Assembly: GCF_024461735.1 (NCBI RefSeq)
Contig: NZ_JANGAD010000008.1
Span: 1 to 64,000, forward strand
DNA length: 64,000 bases
Reading direction: 5' to 3'
Origin: Anaerotignum propionicum
GTDB taxonomy: Bacteria > Bacillota > Clostridia > Lachnospirales > Anaerotignaceae
Below, piece by piece: positions 9,269 through 20,895 of this stretch. The first letter of the stretch is position 1. Every line of letters begins with the position of its first letter. The notes under the pieces are model-generated. The model searched no databases. It was not told the DNA's origin and was given only the letters and a program-made list of their open reading frames with translations. A program made the translations under genes and the position numbers.

Positions 9269-9466
9269 ATTCCCATCTCCATTCTTTTTATTCTATATAG
9301 TTATAGTAGGACTTGGTAAGAAAAGAACCAAACTGTAATATTTTTCCACTATTAATTCATTTTTTAACAATACATTTACTTCTTTCTCCATTCTAAATAT
9401 AGATTTCTTCTTCATCAAACCTAATTTAAGGGTTTCTTAGTTTCAAAAATCATTATGAAATTAACC

Positions 9467-9497
9467 AAAAAACCCTCTTTGCAATTTGCAAAGAGGG
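9467..9497 (-). terminator. terminator after spo0A
   Basis: CCCTCTTTGCAA and TTGCAAAGAGGG form a near-perfect palindrome (9473–9497). On the minus strand it is followed by a T6 run, about 50 bases past the spo0A stop codon. Confidence 0.88.
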
Positions 9498-9547
9498 AAA
9501 ATTTTAAATGTTTTTGAAACTTCTACGAAAAATTTTGATGCCATTCA

Positions 9548-10363
9548 TCAACTAATTTTTTTAGAAACCTCATTCTGACGAATACGGAAATATTCTGTTA
9601 AAGCCGCAATAAACTGCCCATTTGTAGGCTTGTCCGGTGTCAAATATCCAACTACTTCAAAATAAACCTGTTGTCCATTTTTCTTCCAAGCACTTTCAAT
9701 GGCATGACGAATTGCTCTTTCAACTTTGCTTGCAGAGGTTTTGAATAATTTACCGATATCAGGATACAATCCTTTCGTAATACCAATTAAAACTTCTTCA
9801 TTATCAACTGCCATCATGATTGCTCTTCTGATAAAGTGATACCCCTTAATACTTGCAGAAATTCCCATTCGACTTAGCGTGGCTGATATATCTGCTTCTA
9901 AATTATGATAACTGCCTTCCATCACATATATCGATGCTTCTTCCTTTGTACTACTACCAATTGATTCTTGCATTTCTCTGTTGTCGCCTTCTACTAACTG
10001 GTGGATACGCTCCAGCAACAGTTCGCCTTGAATGGGTTTGGCCATATAATAATCAGCACCCAGTCCAATTGCTCTTCTTACCAGCTTGTCGCTGTCCATT
10101 GCCGAAATCAAAATACAAATACAATCGCTGCCTAGCTTCTTGAGACTCTCTAAAACCCAAAAGCCATCACGATCTCCTAAAAGAATATCCAGGAGTACAA
10201 CATCTGCGTTTAGCTTTCTAACCATCTCCAGAACCGCTGGGCCACTGTCCGTCATGCCGACAACAGTCATATCACCCTTGCGTTCTAAGCAACGCTTTAG
10301 TTTTTGCAAATAGAAACCATCCCTATCTGCAAGAACTACCTTTAACTTTTCTGATTCGTTCAT
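9548..10363 (-). CDS. spo0A: sporulation master regulator Spo0A
   Basis: Spo0A is the response regulator that commits spore-formers to sporulation. The receiver domain (about 1–125) has acidic residues in LADRDG (13 and 15), the phosphoacceptor Asp59 in ADVVLLDI and Lys109 in YYMAKP. The DNA-binding domain (about 155–271) shows IKGYHFIRRAIMMA and YPDIGKLF, followed by the recognition-helix region SASKVERAIRHAIESAW. At 271 residues it has normal length. ATG 10363 follows GGGGGAG. spoIVB lies upstream, the order known from other Firmicutes. Confidence 0.97.
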   Translation of the reverse strand: MNESEKLKVVLADRDGFYLQKLKRCLERKGDMTVVGMTDSGPAVLEMVRKLNADVVLLDILLGDRDGFWVLESLKKLGSDCICILISAMDSDKLVRRAIGLGADYYMAKPIQGELLLERIHQLVEGDNREMQESIGSSTKEEASIYVMEGSYHNLEADISATLSRMGISASIKGYHFIRRAIMMAVDNEEVLIGITKGLYPDIGKLFKTSASKVERAIRHAIESAWKKNGQQVYFEVVGYLTPDKPTNGQFIAALTEYFRIRQNEVSKKIS

Positions 10364-10432
10364 TTTGACTCCCCCATTCTTAAATTAAGTTTTCGGTTGA
10401 AAAGGCTTCCCTTCCTTTCTCCCGCAAGCACT

Positions 10433-10461
10433 ATTATAACATGGAAATAATTATCCGTCAG
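10433..10461 (-). promoter_or_regulatory. extended -10 promoter of spo0A
   Basis: On the minus strand, TGTTATAAT gives an extended -10 (TATAAT at 10438–10433), with a weak -35 CTGACG (10461–10456) 17 bases upstream. It lies about 70 bases before the spo0A start codon. Confidence 0.5.
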
Positions 10462-10502
10462 TATTCGAGAACATTTCGCAAGATTTTTACCTTTCAAAGT
10501 TT

Positions 10503-10615
10503 TTTGTCAAACTTTACTCACCAAACATTCCTATAAAATTACAATTGAGTATTAATTAATAAAAAATAAAATGAAAAATAGTATGAAATATTTTTTTAGT
10601 ATAAAATTTGACAAA
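10503..10615. promoter_or_regulatory. two possible Spo0A boxes upstream of spo0A
   Basis: TTTGTCAAA at 10503–10511 and TTTGACAAA at 10607–10615 each resemble the 0A box TTTGTCGAA with one mismatch, in opposite orientation. They are about 140 and 245 bases upstream of spo0A. The rest of the 10364–10753 gap is AT-rich with no gene. A TTGACA-type -35 box could also explain either sequence. Confidence 0.3.
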
Positions 10616-10753
10616 TTATATTCATTATCACCCACAAATGTTGTAGGATATAGATGTCTACATAATAATTACTGTAGTTTTTATGGTATACTAATTGAAA
10701 AAAAAATATAAAATTCCTTAAAACTATACAATAGAACTAGTTACCTTAGGAAA

Positions 10754-10784
10754 AGGAGATATCTCTCGTTAAGAAATATCTCCT
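10754..10784 (-). terminator. terminator after spoIVB
   Basis: On the minus strand AGGAGATAT pairs with ATATCTCCT around an inner loop, followed by TTTTCC. It is 20 bases past the spoIVB stop, so spo0A depends mainly on its own promoter. Confidence 0.65.
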
Positions 10785-10806
10785 CTCTCCTCAAGATCTT
10801 TATGAT

Positions 10807-12072
10807 TTACTTTTTGTTCATTTCCTCAAGCATGGATTCAATAAAGGTTCCATAACCTTGCTCCGGATTATTAACCAACACATGGGTTACTGCACCAATC
10901 AATTGACCATTCTGTATGATTGGGCTTCCACTCATACCCTGCACAATACCACCAGTCTTTTCTAATAGCCTTTTATCTGTAATACGAATCATCATGTCCT
11001 TGCCGCTTCCCTTGCCAATGCTTTCAATTTCAATCTCATATTTTATTACGTTTTCACCCTCGATATTTGATAAAATTTCAGCTTTACCTAATTTTATTTC
11101 CTGTTTCAACCCAATGGGCAGAGCAGTGCCATTATATTCATCTGGTTGATTTAAAGTTCCATAGATACCTACTTCAGTGTTCTTTCTTACCGTTCCTAAT
11201 TCTTTATCCCGTTCAATAATACCAGTCAGTTCTCCTGGCTCACCTTTTTTTCCTTTTACAATATCCGTCAATTCCGACGAAATAATTGACCCTTTTTTTA
11301 TAATCATCAATCCACCGGTGTCGACGTCAAAAACGCCATGGCCTAATGCACCAAATTGATTGGTTTTAGGGTCATAAAAAGTGATCGTGCCTATGCCTTG
11401 GATACTGTCTCTTACCCAAACGCCCAATTTAAACGCCTGTTCAGTCTGGCTATATACTGGAGATAAAGAGATTTGCTTCTGTTCGCCCTTTCTTTCCAGC
11501 AATACGTCTATTTTTGCTCCGTTACTTTTAGAAACCACATCAACAAATGTTTCTTTGTTGATTAGCTCTTTTCCATTTGCTTTTAGCAAAAGATCTCCAG
11601 ATTTTAAAAGACCTCTGCAAGGCTCCTCTGTTTCATTTCCCTTCACATTTACTTCTCCTGTTCCCAGAACCAAAAGACCTTTTGTATCTAGGCTTACACC
11701 AACAGTTCTGCCAACAGGAACTAACATGGCTTTTGGAATTACCGTTGCATCTATGGTTTTTATGGGCACCGCATTACATAAATAAAAAGTTACTTTTGTT
11801 GTTCCTGCCTGAATAGGATTTGCCAAAATGGAGGAACCTAAAGACAAATGAAAAGCGTCTGCCAATGGTTTTGTGGTAACACCCAAAACGCCAACGCTTT
11901 CCTCTGTTTTGGCTGAAATAGGAAGCTGCGTAGCAATTTCCGTTCTTTCACCCTCCAATAGTGTCAAATTATTTGGCAGGAGCCAGCTTACACTGCACCA
12001 GAGCAGTGTTGGGATCAGAACCGCCGCAACAGGTATTAATAAACGGCGCTTAATTTCCTTTTTTAACCACAT
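10807..12072 (-). CDS. spoIVB: SpoIVB serine peptidase
   Basis: SpoIVB (family S55) is secreted from the forespore and triggers pro-sigma-K processing in the mother cell. The 421-residue product has an N-terminal membrane anchor (about 10–27), a PDZ domain around GLLKSGDLLLKANGKELINK, and a C-terminal peptidase region with GALGHGVFDVDTGG and the catalytic Ser in VQGMSGSPI near 383. The ATG at 12072 follows GGGAG by eight bases and gives the length known for B. subtilis SpoIVB. A longer reading from 12183 lacks such support and would place about 37 residues before the anchor. Confidence 0.95.
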   Translation of the reverse strand: MWLKKEIKRRLLIPVAAVLIPTLLWCSVSWLLPNNLTLLEGERTEIATQLPISAKTEESVGVLGVTTKPLADAFHLSLGSSILANPIQAGTTKVTFYLCNAVPIKTIDATVIPKAMLVPVGRTVGVSLDTKGLLVLGTGEVNVKGNETEEPCRGLLKSGDLLLKANGKELINKETFVDVVSKSNGAKIDVLLERKGEQKQISLSPVYSQTEQAFKLGVWVRDSIQGIGTITFYDPKTNQFGALGHGVFDVDTGGLMIIKKGSIISSELTDIVKGKKGEPGELTGIIERDKELGTVRKNTEVGIYGTLNQPDEYNGTALPIGLKQEIKLGKAEILSNIEGENVIKYEIEIESIGKGSGKDMMIRITDKRLLEKTGGIVQGMSGSPIIQNGQLIGAVTHVLVNNPEQGYGTFIESMLEEMNKK

Positions 12073-12243
12073 AAGTCCCACTCCCGACTGCCGCTGATTT
12101 TGAAACAAAAATTTTTTTGCTTCACAATTAATTTGACCAAACAGAAACCTTGCTATGCAACCTATAAAATACAAAAAAACCAAAAGCCCAATTTTAGCGT
12201 GTTAAAGCTTCTGGCACATTTTTCGTCAAGATAAATGATAGGG

Positions 12244-12272
12244 TTTACAATGTGAATTTCAAGCATTATAAT
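12244..12272 (+). promoter_or_regulatory. promoter of the GntR/FCD regulator
   Basis: TTTACA (12244–12249) and TATAAT (12267–12272) are 17 bases apart, about 75 bases before the start codon. Confidence 0.65.
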
Positions 12273-12348
12273 AAAAAAGAATTGTTTTGAATTTTATTTA
12301 ATGTTTTTTAAATTGAATTTGTTTATCAAGTAGAAAGAGGTACAATAT

Positions 12349-13065
12349 ATGGAGCATGCGGAATCTCTGTTGGACTACGCTTTTCGCGAAATTCGGGCAC
12401 GCATACAAAACGGCACATATCCACCAGGATCAAAATTATCCACACAGGAAATCTCTGATTCTTTGGGAATCAGCAGAACCCCTGTTGTTTCTGCAATTAA
12501 CCGTCTTGTTGCCCAAGGGTTGGCAATTGCCTTGCCCAGACGAGGTGTCATCGTTGCAGATTTTTCACCACAGCAGCTAAAAGAAATTATCGAAGTACGC
12601 GAAATGTTTGAACTTTACGCCGTAAAGGGTGCAATTCAAAATATAGATTATTCCGGAGAAATTTTGGATGAAATGGAACAGGTGGCGAAGGAACTTGCCG
12701 GTATTGATAGTCAAAATTTTAATCGGGCAACGGAGCTTGAAATCCGTTTTCACACACTGTTTGTTACCCTTGCCGGAAACTCTCAGCTAACAAAGCTGTA
12801 CATCAATAACTGGAATATTGGGGCAATGTTTCAAATCTTTATGCTTTCCAAAATGCCTTTGTCAAAGCATCAGCCATCCTTTGATCAGCATTTGGAGATT
12901 ATTCAGCTATTAAAAGATAAAAATGAAACAGCCTTGTTGGAGTTCATTCCCTACCATTTAACGCCCGTGTATGGTGCCATTGAATGGATTATGCGAAATG
13001 GCAATATGGACATGCAGGACTTGTTTAAAATTATGTTGGCGAAATCAGAAGAAAAAAAGTTGTAA
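12349..13065 (+). CDS. GntR family transcriptional regulator, FCD (FadR) type
   Basis: The 238-residue protein has a winged-helix DNA-binding domain at about 8–75 (GSKLSTQEISDSLGISRTPV), followed by an all-helical FCD effector domain with REMFELYAVKGAI near 85 and His residues near 143 and 192 that could help bind a metal. Such regulators usually sense organic acids or sugar acids. No target gene is adjacent: the neighbour is spoIVB in the other direction, and a terminator follows directly. The ribosome site is weak (AGAGG). Confidence 0.85.
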   Translation: MEHAESLLDYAFREIRARIQNGTYPPGSKLSTQEISDSLGISRTPVVSAINRLVAQGLAIALPRRGVIVADFSPQQLKEIIEVREMFELYAVKGAIQNIDYSGEILDEMEQVAKELAGIDSQNFNRATELEIRFHTLFVTLAGNSQLTKLYINNWNIGAMFQIFMLSKMPLSKHQPSFDQHLEIIQLLKDKNETALLEFIPYHLTPVYGAIEWIMRNGNMDMQDLFKIMLAKSEEKKL

Positions 13066-13077
13066 AAGCGTATACAA

Positions 13078-13120
13078 AAAAAGGCATCCTGTTTATATTA
13101 GCAAGGATGCCTTTTTTCTT
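13078..13120 (+). terminator. terminator after the GntR gene
   Basis: AAAGGCATCCT pairs with AGGATGCCTTT around a 13-base loop and ends in TTTTTTC. Confidence 0.88.
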
Positions 13121-13607
13121 TCTCTTGGCTAAATTCTTTAACTTCAACAAACTTCTTCTTGAAACTTGTCACGAAGCCAAAATTAATATTTTTTTTATAC
13201 TTGTACATATATACTCTACTAAAAAACCATAGCTTTTTATGTATAATAAACTAAATATTCATTTTATATATAATCCCATAACATTTTTATATGGTACTAA
13301 TATATAGCTATCTTAAAATGTAAATATAATAATTTTTGTAAATTCACTAGAATTTCAAGTGACCTGTATCTTTACATCGACACATCATTTTTTTAACCTA
13401 CCCCTTATCAACCTAAAAGGACTATCATATTGACTGACGTCAAGAAATGGGGGCTTTATCAATTTGATTAGCAAAAGAGCTATTACAACAAGATAACAGA
13501 CATATCTTCCATTTTCCTCTACCTATGAAGCATGCTTGCTGATTCCTTCATTATAAAGTGATACAAAACATTTCCAATGGTATGGGGTATCTAAATTTCT
13601 CTCACCG
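13121..13607. other. AT-rich interval without a recognisable gene
   Basis: About 490 bases between the GntR and eno terminators. I find no open frame with a ribosome site, tRNA or clear repeat. TGACGTCA (13435–13442) is a short palindrome. Base composition is strongly AT-biased. Confidence 0.5.
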
Positions 13608-13652
13608 AAAAAAATAAGGCTCTCTATGATTTATACACCATAAAGAACCTAA
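13608..13652 (-). terminator. terminator after eno
   Basis: On the minus strand TAGGTTCTTTATG pairs with CATAGAGAGCCTTA, with one bulge and some G–U pairs, followed by a T7 run. It closes the glycolytic series. Confidence 0.75.
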
Positions 13653-13669
13653 TTCTCATTTCAGCGAAA

Positions 13670-15028
<1,359 letters not shown>

Positions 15029-15114
15029 TTAAAAGGGCTTAAGAGAAACCTTAATATAAAAACAACATCGTCTTTACTTATTAGCTACTTTTCATATACA
15101 TTATATTTAAATAC

Positions 15115-16662
15115 TCACTTGCTAATCAGCAAGCTTTTCCCTGTCATTTCCTCGGGAATAGTCAAGCCCATCATTTCTAATAGAGTCGGCGCAATGTCCG
15201 CCAATCTACCGCCTTCTCTTAACTCAACCCCATCAGTATAATTAATTAATACAAAAGGTACCGGATTTGTAGTATGGGCTGTAAATGGCTCATGGGTCAC
15301 GTAATCAACCATTTGGTCACTGTTCCCATGGTCTGCACATAAAAACATGTTGGAACCGGTTTCTAATAATGCATCCATTACCCTACCCACACATGTATCT
15401 ACCGCTTCCACTGCTTTGATTGCAGCTTCTATGATACCCGTATGTCCAACCATGTCAGAGTTAGCATAATTTACAATAATTAAGTCATATTCCTTGGAAC
15501 GAATCGCCTTAACTAAGCCATCCGTTACCTCATATGCGCTCATCTCCGGTTGTAAATCATAGGTTGCAACCTTTGGCGAAGGCACAAGCCAACGATCCTC
15601 GTTGGGATTTGGCTCCTCTACACCCCCGTTAAAAAAGAAAGTAACATGGGCATACTTTTCTGTCTCGGCTGTTCTTAATTGCTTTAAACCCAAAAAAGAT
15701 ATATAAGTCCCCAATGTATTCGTCAATTTCTGAGGCTTAAATGCGACCTCCTTATTGGGTATGGTAATATCATATTCTGTAAAACAAACGTATTTCAAGT
15801 CCTGCAATACCTTTTCTCTTTTGAAACCATCAAAATCAGGGTCGCAGATTGCTCTGGTAATCTCCCTTGCCCGATCAGGACGGAAATTGAAGAAAATAAC
15901 TGCATCATGGTCAGCAATTTTACCTTTTGCCATTCCCTTTTCATCCACAATCACTGTGGGCGGCACAAATTCATCTGTCTTACCTTTTTCATAAGATTGC
16001 TTAATTCCGTCAATGGCATCGGTGGCAGTTACGCCCTTGCCTAAAACCATGGCATCATAAGCTCCCTGCACTCTTTCCCAGCGTTTATCACGATCCATGG
16101 CATAATAGCGTCCCATGACTGTAGCAAATTCACCAATCTCCATTTCACGCATTTTTTCCGCTAATTCTGCGGCATAATCCGCCCCTGAAGAGGGAGGAGT
16201 GTCTCTACCATCTAAGAATGCATGTACATAAACCTTTTCCAAATCATGCTTTTTTGCCAAACGCAGTAATGCATATAAGTGCGTGTTATGGCTATGAACA
16301 CCTCCATCAGAAACCAAACCAAATAAATGTAGAGCTGAAGCATTTTTTTTGCAATGTTCAATGGCATGAAGCAACTCGGCATTTTCATAAAAATCTCCAT
16401 CTTCAATGGCCTTTGTTATACGGGTTAACTCCTGATATACAATGCGGCCAGCGCCCATATTCAGGTGTCCAACCTCAGAGTTACCCATTTGCCCTTCAGG
16501 CAAGCCAACGTCACGCCCGCTGGCGTACCCCTTCACAAAAGGATACTTTTTAAAAATACCATCTAAAATAGGTGTATTCGCCTGTTTAATGGCATTTCCT
16601 TCTACTTTATCATTCATTCCAAAGCCATCCAGTATCATTAATACTGTTGTTTTCTTTCCCAT
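15115..16662 (-). CDS. gpmI: phosphoglycerate mutase, cofactor-independent
   Basis: iPGM interconverts 3- and 2-phosphoglycerate using two manganese ions. The 515-residue protein starts with LMILDGFGMND (metal Asp near 12). The phospho-serine lies in MGNSEVGHLNMGAGR near 62, FLDGRDTPPSSG is near 152, and CADHGNSDQM near 440 holds late metal ligands. GAGGTGA precedes the ATG. It lies 26 bases after tpiA and is unrelated in fold to the histidine phosphatase at 54374–55018. Confidence 0.97.
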   Translation of the reverse strand: MGKKTTVLMILDGFGMNDKVEGNAIKQANTPILDGIFKKYPFVKGYASGRDVGLPEGQMGNSEVGHLNMGAGRIVYQELTRITKAIEDGDFYENAELLHAIEHCKKNASALHLFGLVSDGGVHSHNTHLYALLRLAKKHDLEKVYVHAFLDGRDTPPSSGADYAAELAEKMREMEIGEFATVMGRYYAMDRDKRWERVQGAYDAMVLGKGVTATDAIDGIKQSYEKGKTDEFVPPTVIVDEKGMAKGKIADHDAVIFFNFRPDRAREITRAICDPDFDGFKREKVLQDLKYVCFTEYDITIPNKEVAFKPQKLTNTLGTYISFLGLKQLRTAETEKYAHVTFFFNGGVEEPNPNEDRWLVPSPKVATYDLQPEMSAYEVTDGLVKAIRSKEYDLIIVNYANSDMVGHTGIIEAAIKAVEAVDTCVGRVMDALLETGSNMFLCADHGNSDQMVDYVTHEPFTAHTTNPVPFVLINYTDGVELREGGRLADIAPTLLEMMGLTIPEEMTGKSLLISK

Positions 16663-16688
16663 ATTTTCACCTCGCTTTCCTCGCTTGG

Positions 16689-17438
16689 TTATTTCTGATA
16701 GTGTACGATTTCCTTGAACTCTTCTTTTAAGCTGGCACCGCCAACCAATCCACCATCAATATCATCCATGGCAAACAACTCTGCCGCATTCTTTCCGCTT
16801 ACACTGCCGCCATATTGAATTCTTACTTCTTCTGCAACTGCATCGCCGTAAACTTCACCTACAACTTGGCGGATCGCCTTGCAAACCTCTTGCGCCTGAA
16901 GAGAAGATGCAGTCTTGCCAGTACCGATTGCCCAGATAGGCTCATAGGCAATTACAACTTTTTCAACCTCCTCAGCACTCAAGCCAAGTAAACCACACTT
17001 CACCTGCATACGAATCCATTCTATTGTAATTCCCGCTTCCCTTTGTTCCAAGGTCTCTCCACAACACATGATAGGAGTCATTCCCACCTCTAAAGCCTTC
17101 TTTACTTTTCTATTTACCATCTCGTCTGTTTCACCAAAATATTGACGACGTTCAGAATGCCCTAAAACAACATAAGTAACACCCAATTCTTTTAGCATAA
17201 GAGGAGAAACCTCTCCTGTATAGGCACCACTGTCCTCAAAATGCATATTTTCGGCACCTACACCAATTCCGCTGCCCTTCAATTCTTCTATAACGGGGTA
17301 TAAATCAACAAAAGGTACACAAAAAACCACATCAACTGCAGAGGATGCAGCCTTATCCTTCATCAGTCTGCAAAATTCAATCGCCTCTTTAGGCGTTTTG
17401 TTCATTTTCCAGTTTCCTGCTATAATCTTCTTTCTCAT
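16689..17438 (-). CDS. tpiA: triosephosphate isomerase
   Basis: TpiA interconverts dihydroxyacetone phosphate and glyceraldehyde 3-phosphate. The 249-residue TIM barrel shows AGNWKMNK (Lys near 11), the catalytic His in VVLGHSERR near 94 and the catalytic Glu in [11 protein letters not shown] near 166. The start is placed at ATG 17438 ([11 protein letters not shown]) behind GAGGTGAG; a GTG nine bases earlier overlaps that site. The upstream deacetylase gene ends 14 bases before it, so the two are probably cotranscribed. Confidence 0.97.
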   Translation of the reverse strand: MRKKIIAGNWKMNKTPKEAIEFCRLMKDKAASSAVDVVFCVPFVDLYPVIEELKGSGIGVGAENMHFEDSGAYTGEVSPLMLKELGVTYVVLGHSERRQYFGETDEMVNRKVKKALEVGMTPIMCCGETLEQREAGITIEWIRMQVKCGLLGLSAEEVEKVVIAYEPIWAIGTGKTASSLQAQEVCKAIRQVVGEVYGDAVAEEVRIQYGGSVSGKNAAELFAMDDIDGGLVGGASLKEEFKEIVHYQK

Positions 17439-17452
17439 GAACCTCACCTCTC

Positions 17453-18355
17453 TTACGGAACAAAGCTCTTTCTGGCCGTCCGCTCTATGTTTTCCATCAA
17501 AGTTTCACCATCCCACCCGGATTCCACAGCAATTCTTGGAATCTCGTAGCGAGATGTTTGTTTTGTAATAACCTTTTGTTCCACAGTGAATAATAAGTCA
17601 AAGCCCATCTCTTTCAGACCTTCTTGGCATGCAATGGTAAAATGTCCGTTGGGAAATGCCAAAGCCTTGCATCCATCTTGTCTAAGATACGTTTGCAATG
17701 CAAGCTCTCCTTTATCCACCTGTTCAAGAAATTCTTCTTCCGTTTCCATATCCGCAGGTACATGGTTGGCTGTGTGGTTATATATTTTAACCAATCGGCT
17801 GTCTACCATTTTCTTAGCTTGCTGCCAGTCTAATTTTCTTAATCCTGTCTGGTTGGTAATGCTGTCCGTTACAACAAAGATAGAGGCAGGGACACGATAC
17901 TCTTGGAAAATCGGAAAAGCCAATTCATAGTTACTCAAATATCCATCATCCATGGTGATGCAGATATATTTTTTATCTAACTCAAGGCTAAACTCATCTT
18001 TTTCCTTTTTTCTATTTAGAACCTTCTCTTTTTCCACCCGCTGAAGGAGCTCATTCAAAGTTTCCAGAGATATAATTTCATACCCTGCATTCTTTAAATA
18101 AGAAATTTGATCCCTCAGCTCGGCTTGGGTGGTAACAACGCCGTTTCCCTCGCCCATATCTCGTATTGCAAAATGATGATACATCAATACCGGAATATAG
18201 TCTGTCGGCGGAAAAATGGTTTTCTCCGCCGGTTCTATCAACTCTTCTTCTTCAACACAGTCCATGGCAACAACCGTTTTTCCCCAAGCAGTCAACTGAA
18301 AAAGGAAACTGCATAACAAAACCATCACTGCGAATATTTTCCCCTTGCGTTTCAT
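17453..18355 (-). CDS. polysaccharide deacetylase (NodB domain), exported
   Basis: The 300-residue protein has an N-terminal hydrophobic segment (about 5–25), so it is secreted or membrane-anchored. The NodB domain shows [10 protein letters not shown] near 55, the metal/base motif [11 protein letters not shown] near 132 and the second zinc motif NHTANH near 191. Such enzymes remove acetyl groups from N-acetylglucosamine or related residues in peptidoglycan or exopolysaccharide. It lies 10 bases after pgk and 14 bases before tpiA, which is unusual for a cell-wall enzyme. The exact substrate is unknown. Confidence 0.88.
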   Translation of the reverse strand: MKRKGKIFAVMVLLCSFLFQLTAWGKTVVAMDCVEEEELIEPAEKTIFPPTDYIPVLMYHHFAIRDMGEGNGVVTTQAELRDQISYLKNAGYEIISLETLNELLQRVEKEKVLNRKKEKDEFSLELDKKYICITMDDGYLSNYELAFPIFQEYRVPASIFVVTDSITNQTGLRKLDWQQAKKMVDSRLVKIYNHTANHVPADMETEEEFLEQVDKGELALQTYLRQDGCKALAFPNGHFTIACQEGLKEMGFDLLFTVEQKVITKQTSRYEIPRIAVESGWDGETLMENIERTARKSFVP

Positions 18356-18365
18356 AATTCAAGCC

Positions 18366-19559
18366 TTATTTATCTTGCACTGCTACTACACCCGGCAAGT
18401 CCTTTCCTTCCAAAAATTCCAATGATGCACCGCCACCTGTGGAAATATGGGTCATTTTCTCCCCAAATCCCAGCTGATTTACAGCCGCAGCAGAATCGCC
18501 ACCGCCAATAATCGTTGTTGCATCAATATCCGCCATTGCCTGCGCCACTGCCTTTGTTCCTGCAGCAAAGTTTTCAAATTCAAACACACCCATTGGCCCA
18601 TTCCAAATAACTGTCTTTGCACTTTTAATTGCATCTGTAAATTGTTCTCTGGATTTTTCACCGATATCAAGTCCCATCCAGCCATCGGGAATTTCCAAAG
18701 CAGAAACTGTTTTAAACTCTGTGTCATTCTTAAATTCTTTCGTAATTACCGTATCCACAGGAAGCAATAGTTTTACACCTTTTTTTTCAGCTTTTTCCAT
18801 CATTTCCTTTGCGTAATCCACCTTGTCTGCTTCCAGCAAGGAGTCTCCAACCTTCCCCCCCTTAGCTACAGCAAAGGTATACGCCATACCGCCTCCAATG
18901 ATTAGTGTATCCACTTTTTCCAATAAATTGTTAATAACATTGATTTTATCAGAAACCTTGGAGCCACCCAAAATTGCCACAAAAGGGTGCTGGGGATTAT
19001 TCACAGCATTCCCCAAAAACTCAATTTCCTTTTCCATTAAATATCCAACCGCAGATTCCTTTACAAACTCCGTTACCCCTACCGTTGAACAATGAGCCCT
19101 ATGGCTGCTGCCAAATGCATCATTTACAAAAACATCAGCCAAAGATGCCAGCTCTTTACTAAAAGCTTCTTCATTCTTTGTTTCTTCCTTACGATAGCGT
19201 GTATTTTCCAATAGAATTACGTCGCCGTCCTGCATTGATGCCACAGCTTTTTTGGCATTCTCACCTACAACTGTGTCATCTTTTGCAAAAACAACCTCTT
19301 TTCCCAGCAATTGAGAAAGTCTTTTTGCCACAGGTGCTAAGGAAAGCTCTGGCTTTGGTTCACCCTTTGGTTTGCCCATGTGGGAACAAAGGATAATCTT
19401 ACCTCCATCTTCCACGAGTTTTTTGATTGTAGGAAGGGCTGCGGTTATTCTATTTTCATCAGTGATTGCCCCGTCCTGTAAAGGCACGTTAAAGTCGCAT
19501 CTGACCAAAACCCTTTTCCCCTTTACCTGTAAATCATCAATGGATTTTTTGTTTAACAT
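18366..19559 (-). CDS. pgk: phosphoglycerate kinase
   Basis: Pgk makes ATP from ADP and 1,3-bisphosphoglycerate. The 397-residue protein has the N-terminal substrate motifs [12 protein letters not shown] near 15 and [11 protein letters not shown] near 57, and the nucleotide-binding GGGDSAAAV near 352 close to the C-terminal [22 protein letters not shown] precedes the start. It opens the glycolytic genes after the cggR regulator (182-base gap), and gap is not between them. Confidence 0.98.
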   Translation of the reverse strand: MLNKKSIDDLQVKGKRVLVRCDFNVPLQDGAITDENRITAALPTIKKLVEDGGKIILCSHMGKPKGEPKPELSLAPVAKRLSQLLGKEVVFAKDDTVVGENAKKAVASMQDGDVILLENTRYRKEETKNEEAFSKELASLADVFVNDAFGSSHRAHCSTVGVTEFVKESAVGYLMEKEIEFLGNAVNNPQHPFVAILGGSKVSDKINVINNLLEKVDTLIIGGGMAYTFAVAKGGKVGDSLLEADKVDYAKEMMEKAEKKGVKLLLPVDTVITKEFKNDTEFKTVSALEIPDGWMGLDIGEKSREQFTDAIKSAKTVIWNGPMGVFEFENFAAGTKAVAQAMADIDATTIIGGGDSAAAVNQLGFGEKMTHISTGGGASLEFLEGKDLPGVVAVQDK

Positions 19560-19741
19560 TCTTCATACTCCTTTCTGTTTTAAAACAGCTTCTACCAAAT
19601 ATGTTATACTTTTCCCCAAAACTTTGCTTTTCCATTCATTTGAAGCATTTGCGCTTAAATAGATTATGATTCCTAATCCTCATAGCACAATGTTTTTATG
19701 TTTTAAATATCCTTATAATTTATAAGAAAATGTATTCTTAC

Positions 19742-20770
19742 TTAGGCCTCTAAAGCTCTCAGCATTTTCATAGCGGCGCCCTCATCGGTAATAAATATTC
19801 CGCCAGGAATACTCTTGCTAACAGCTAAAATACTTTCGGCCTTTTTCTCACCACCGGCTACCACAATCACTTCATCCATCTTGCTGATTTGATCAAAATC
19901 AATGGCAATAGAACGGGTTCTGTAAAGCACCTCACCACTACGGTTAAAATAATAACCGCAGGCTTCTGCAATAGCATCTTGTTTTACTAAATTGGCCATT
20001 ATTTCTTCATCTAGCCTGCGTTTCTCCGCCATATCCAAGGCATTGCCAACGCCCAAAAGTAAAATATTTGCACGATCCATTTCCTGTATGGTTTCCAGTA
20101 TTTCAGGCTGCTTTTTCATTTCCTCCAAGGCTGTCTCACTTAAATTATCAGGCAAATGCAAAAGCCGATATTCTGCCTGCAGCTTCTCAGCCAACTGTAC
20201 CGCTAAGGTATCTGCCTGCAATTCCATTCTACGGCCGATACTACCTCTAGCGGGCACAACCATTTTAGCCATAGGCTTAGACATTTCCGGTGCCGCAAGC
20301 ACCAAATCCTCCATTGATGAGCCACCGGTAATGGCAATGCGACTTTTCTCATTTGTCTTCTCCAAAAGATGCCGCATAGCAAGCTGGCCCATTTCCTTGC
20401 GGCTTCGTTCACTTACATCTGCATCCCCTTGGGCAATGAGAACACGCTTAACACCTAAGAGCATCGCCAGTTTTTCCTCCAAAACTGATAACCCTGTCAT
20501 TATGGAAAAAACAGTATCCAGCCCCTCTAAAACCTCCAAACCTTCATCCGTAACCACCATGCCTGTCTTTGAAACTTGAACCAATTTTTGCACACTAAAC
20601 CGTTCAATTTCACTGCGAACCGTTCTTTCTGTCATGCCTAGGGCAAGTACCACCATTCTTCTCCCACAGGGCTGCAAAAGGCGCACAGTCTTTAAAACTC
20701 GATACCTTTTAATCATTTCTTCTGTCAAATCAGGGGCAATTTTACGAATTAATTGTAGTTTGTCTTCCAT
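19742..20770 (-). CDS. cggR: central glycolytic genes regulator CggR (SorC family)
   Basis: CggR represses the glycolytic operon and, in Bacillus, is released by fructose 1,6-bisphosphate. The N-terminal part (about 1–85) has a helix-turn-helix with GMTERTVRSEIERF. The SorC effector domain shows IAITGGSSM near 148, VVPARGSIGRRMELQADTLA, YRLLHLPDNLSE, ILLLGVGNALDMAERR-like sequence and AVSKSIPGGIFITDEGAA at the end, closely matching CggR. The start at 20770 (MEDKLQL) follows AAGGAAGG, giving 342 residues. It is adjacent to pgk, its likely target. Confidence 0.93.
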   Translation of the reverse strand: MEDKLQLIRKIAPDLTEEMIKRYRVLKTVRLLQPCGRRMVVLALGMTERTVRSEIERFSVQKLVQVSKTGMVVTDEGLEVLEGLDTVFSIMTGLSVLEEKLAMLLGVKRVLIAQGDADVSERSRKEMGQLAMRHLLEKTNEKSRIAITGGSSMEDLVLAAPEMSKPMAKMVVPARGSIGRRMELQADTLAVQLAEKLQAEYRLLHLPDNLSETALEEMKKQPEILETIQEMDRANILLLGVGNALDMAEKRRLDEEIMANLVKQDAIAEACGYYFNRSGEVLYRTRSIAIDFDQISKMDEVIVVAGGEKKAESILAVSKSIPGGIFITDEGAAMKMLRALEA

Positions 20771-20828
20771 GTCACACCTTCCTTTGGTCTTTTTTTGTCC
20801 TATCCTATTTTTTTTGTCCCAACCAAAA

Positions 20829-20883
20829 GAAAAAAAGGGAGGTGGCGCGCAGTCAGTAGTAAAAACCATACCGGCCACCTGCC
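20829..20883 (-). terminator. probable terminator after the small membrane protein gene
   Basis: On the minus strand AGGTGGC and GCCACCT form the stem of a hairpin with a long loop, followed by T7. It falls between the small membrane protein gene and cggR, so cggR may have its own promoter inside or beyond it. Confidence 0.45.
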
Positions 20884-20895
20884 GCCCCATCTTCC

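Noticed and set aside
11873..12097. Plus-strand frame opposite the spoIVB N terminus
   Set aside because: It overlaps a gene with full family motifs and has no ribosome site.
13435..13442. TGACGTCA palindrome in the gene-free interval
   Set aside because: A single eight-base palindrome is expected by chance and no second site or linked regulator is seen.
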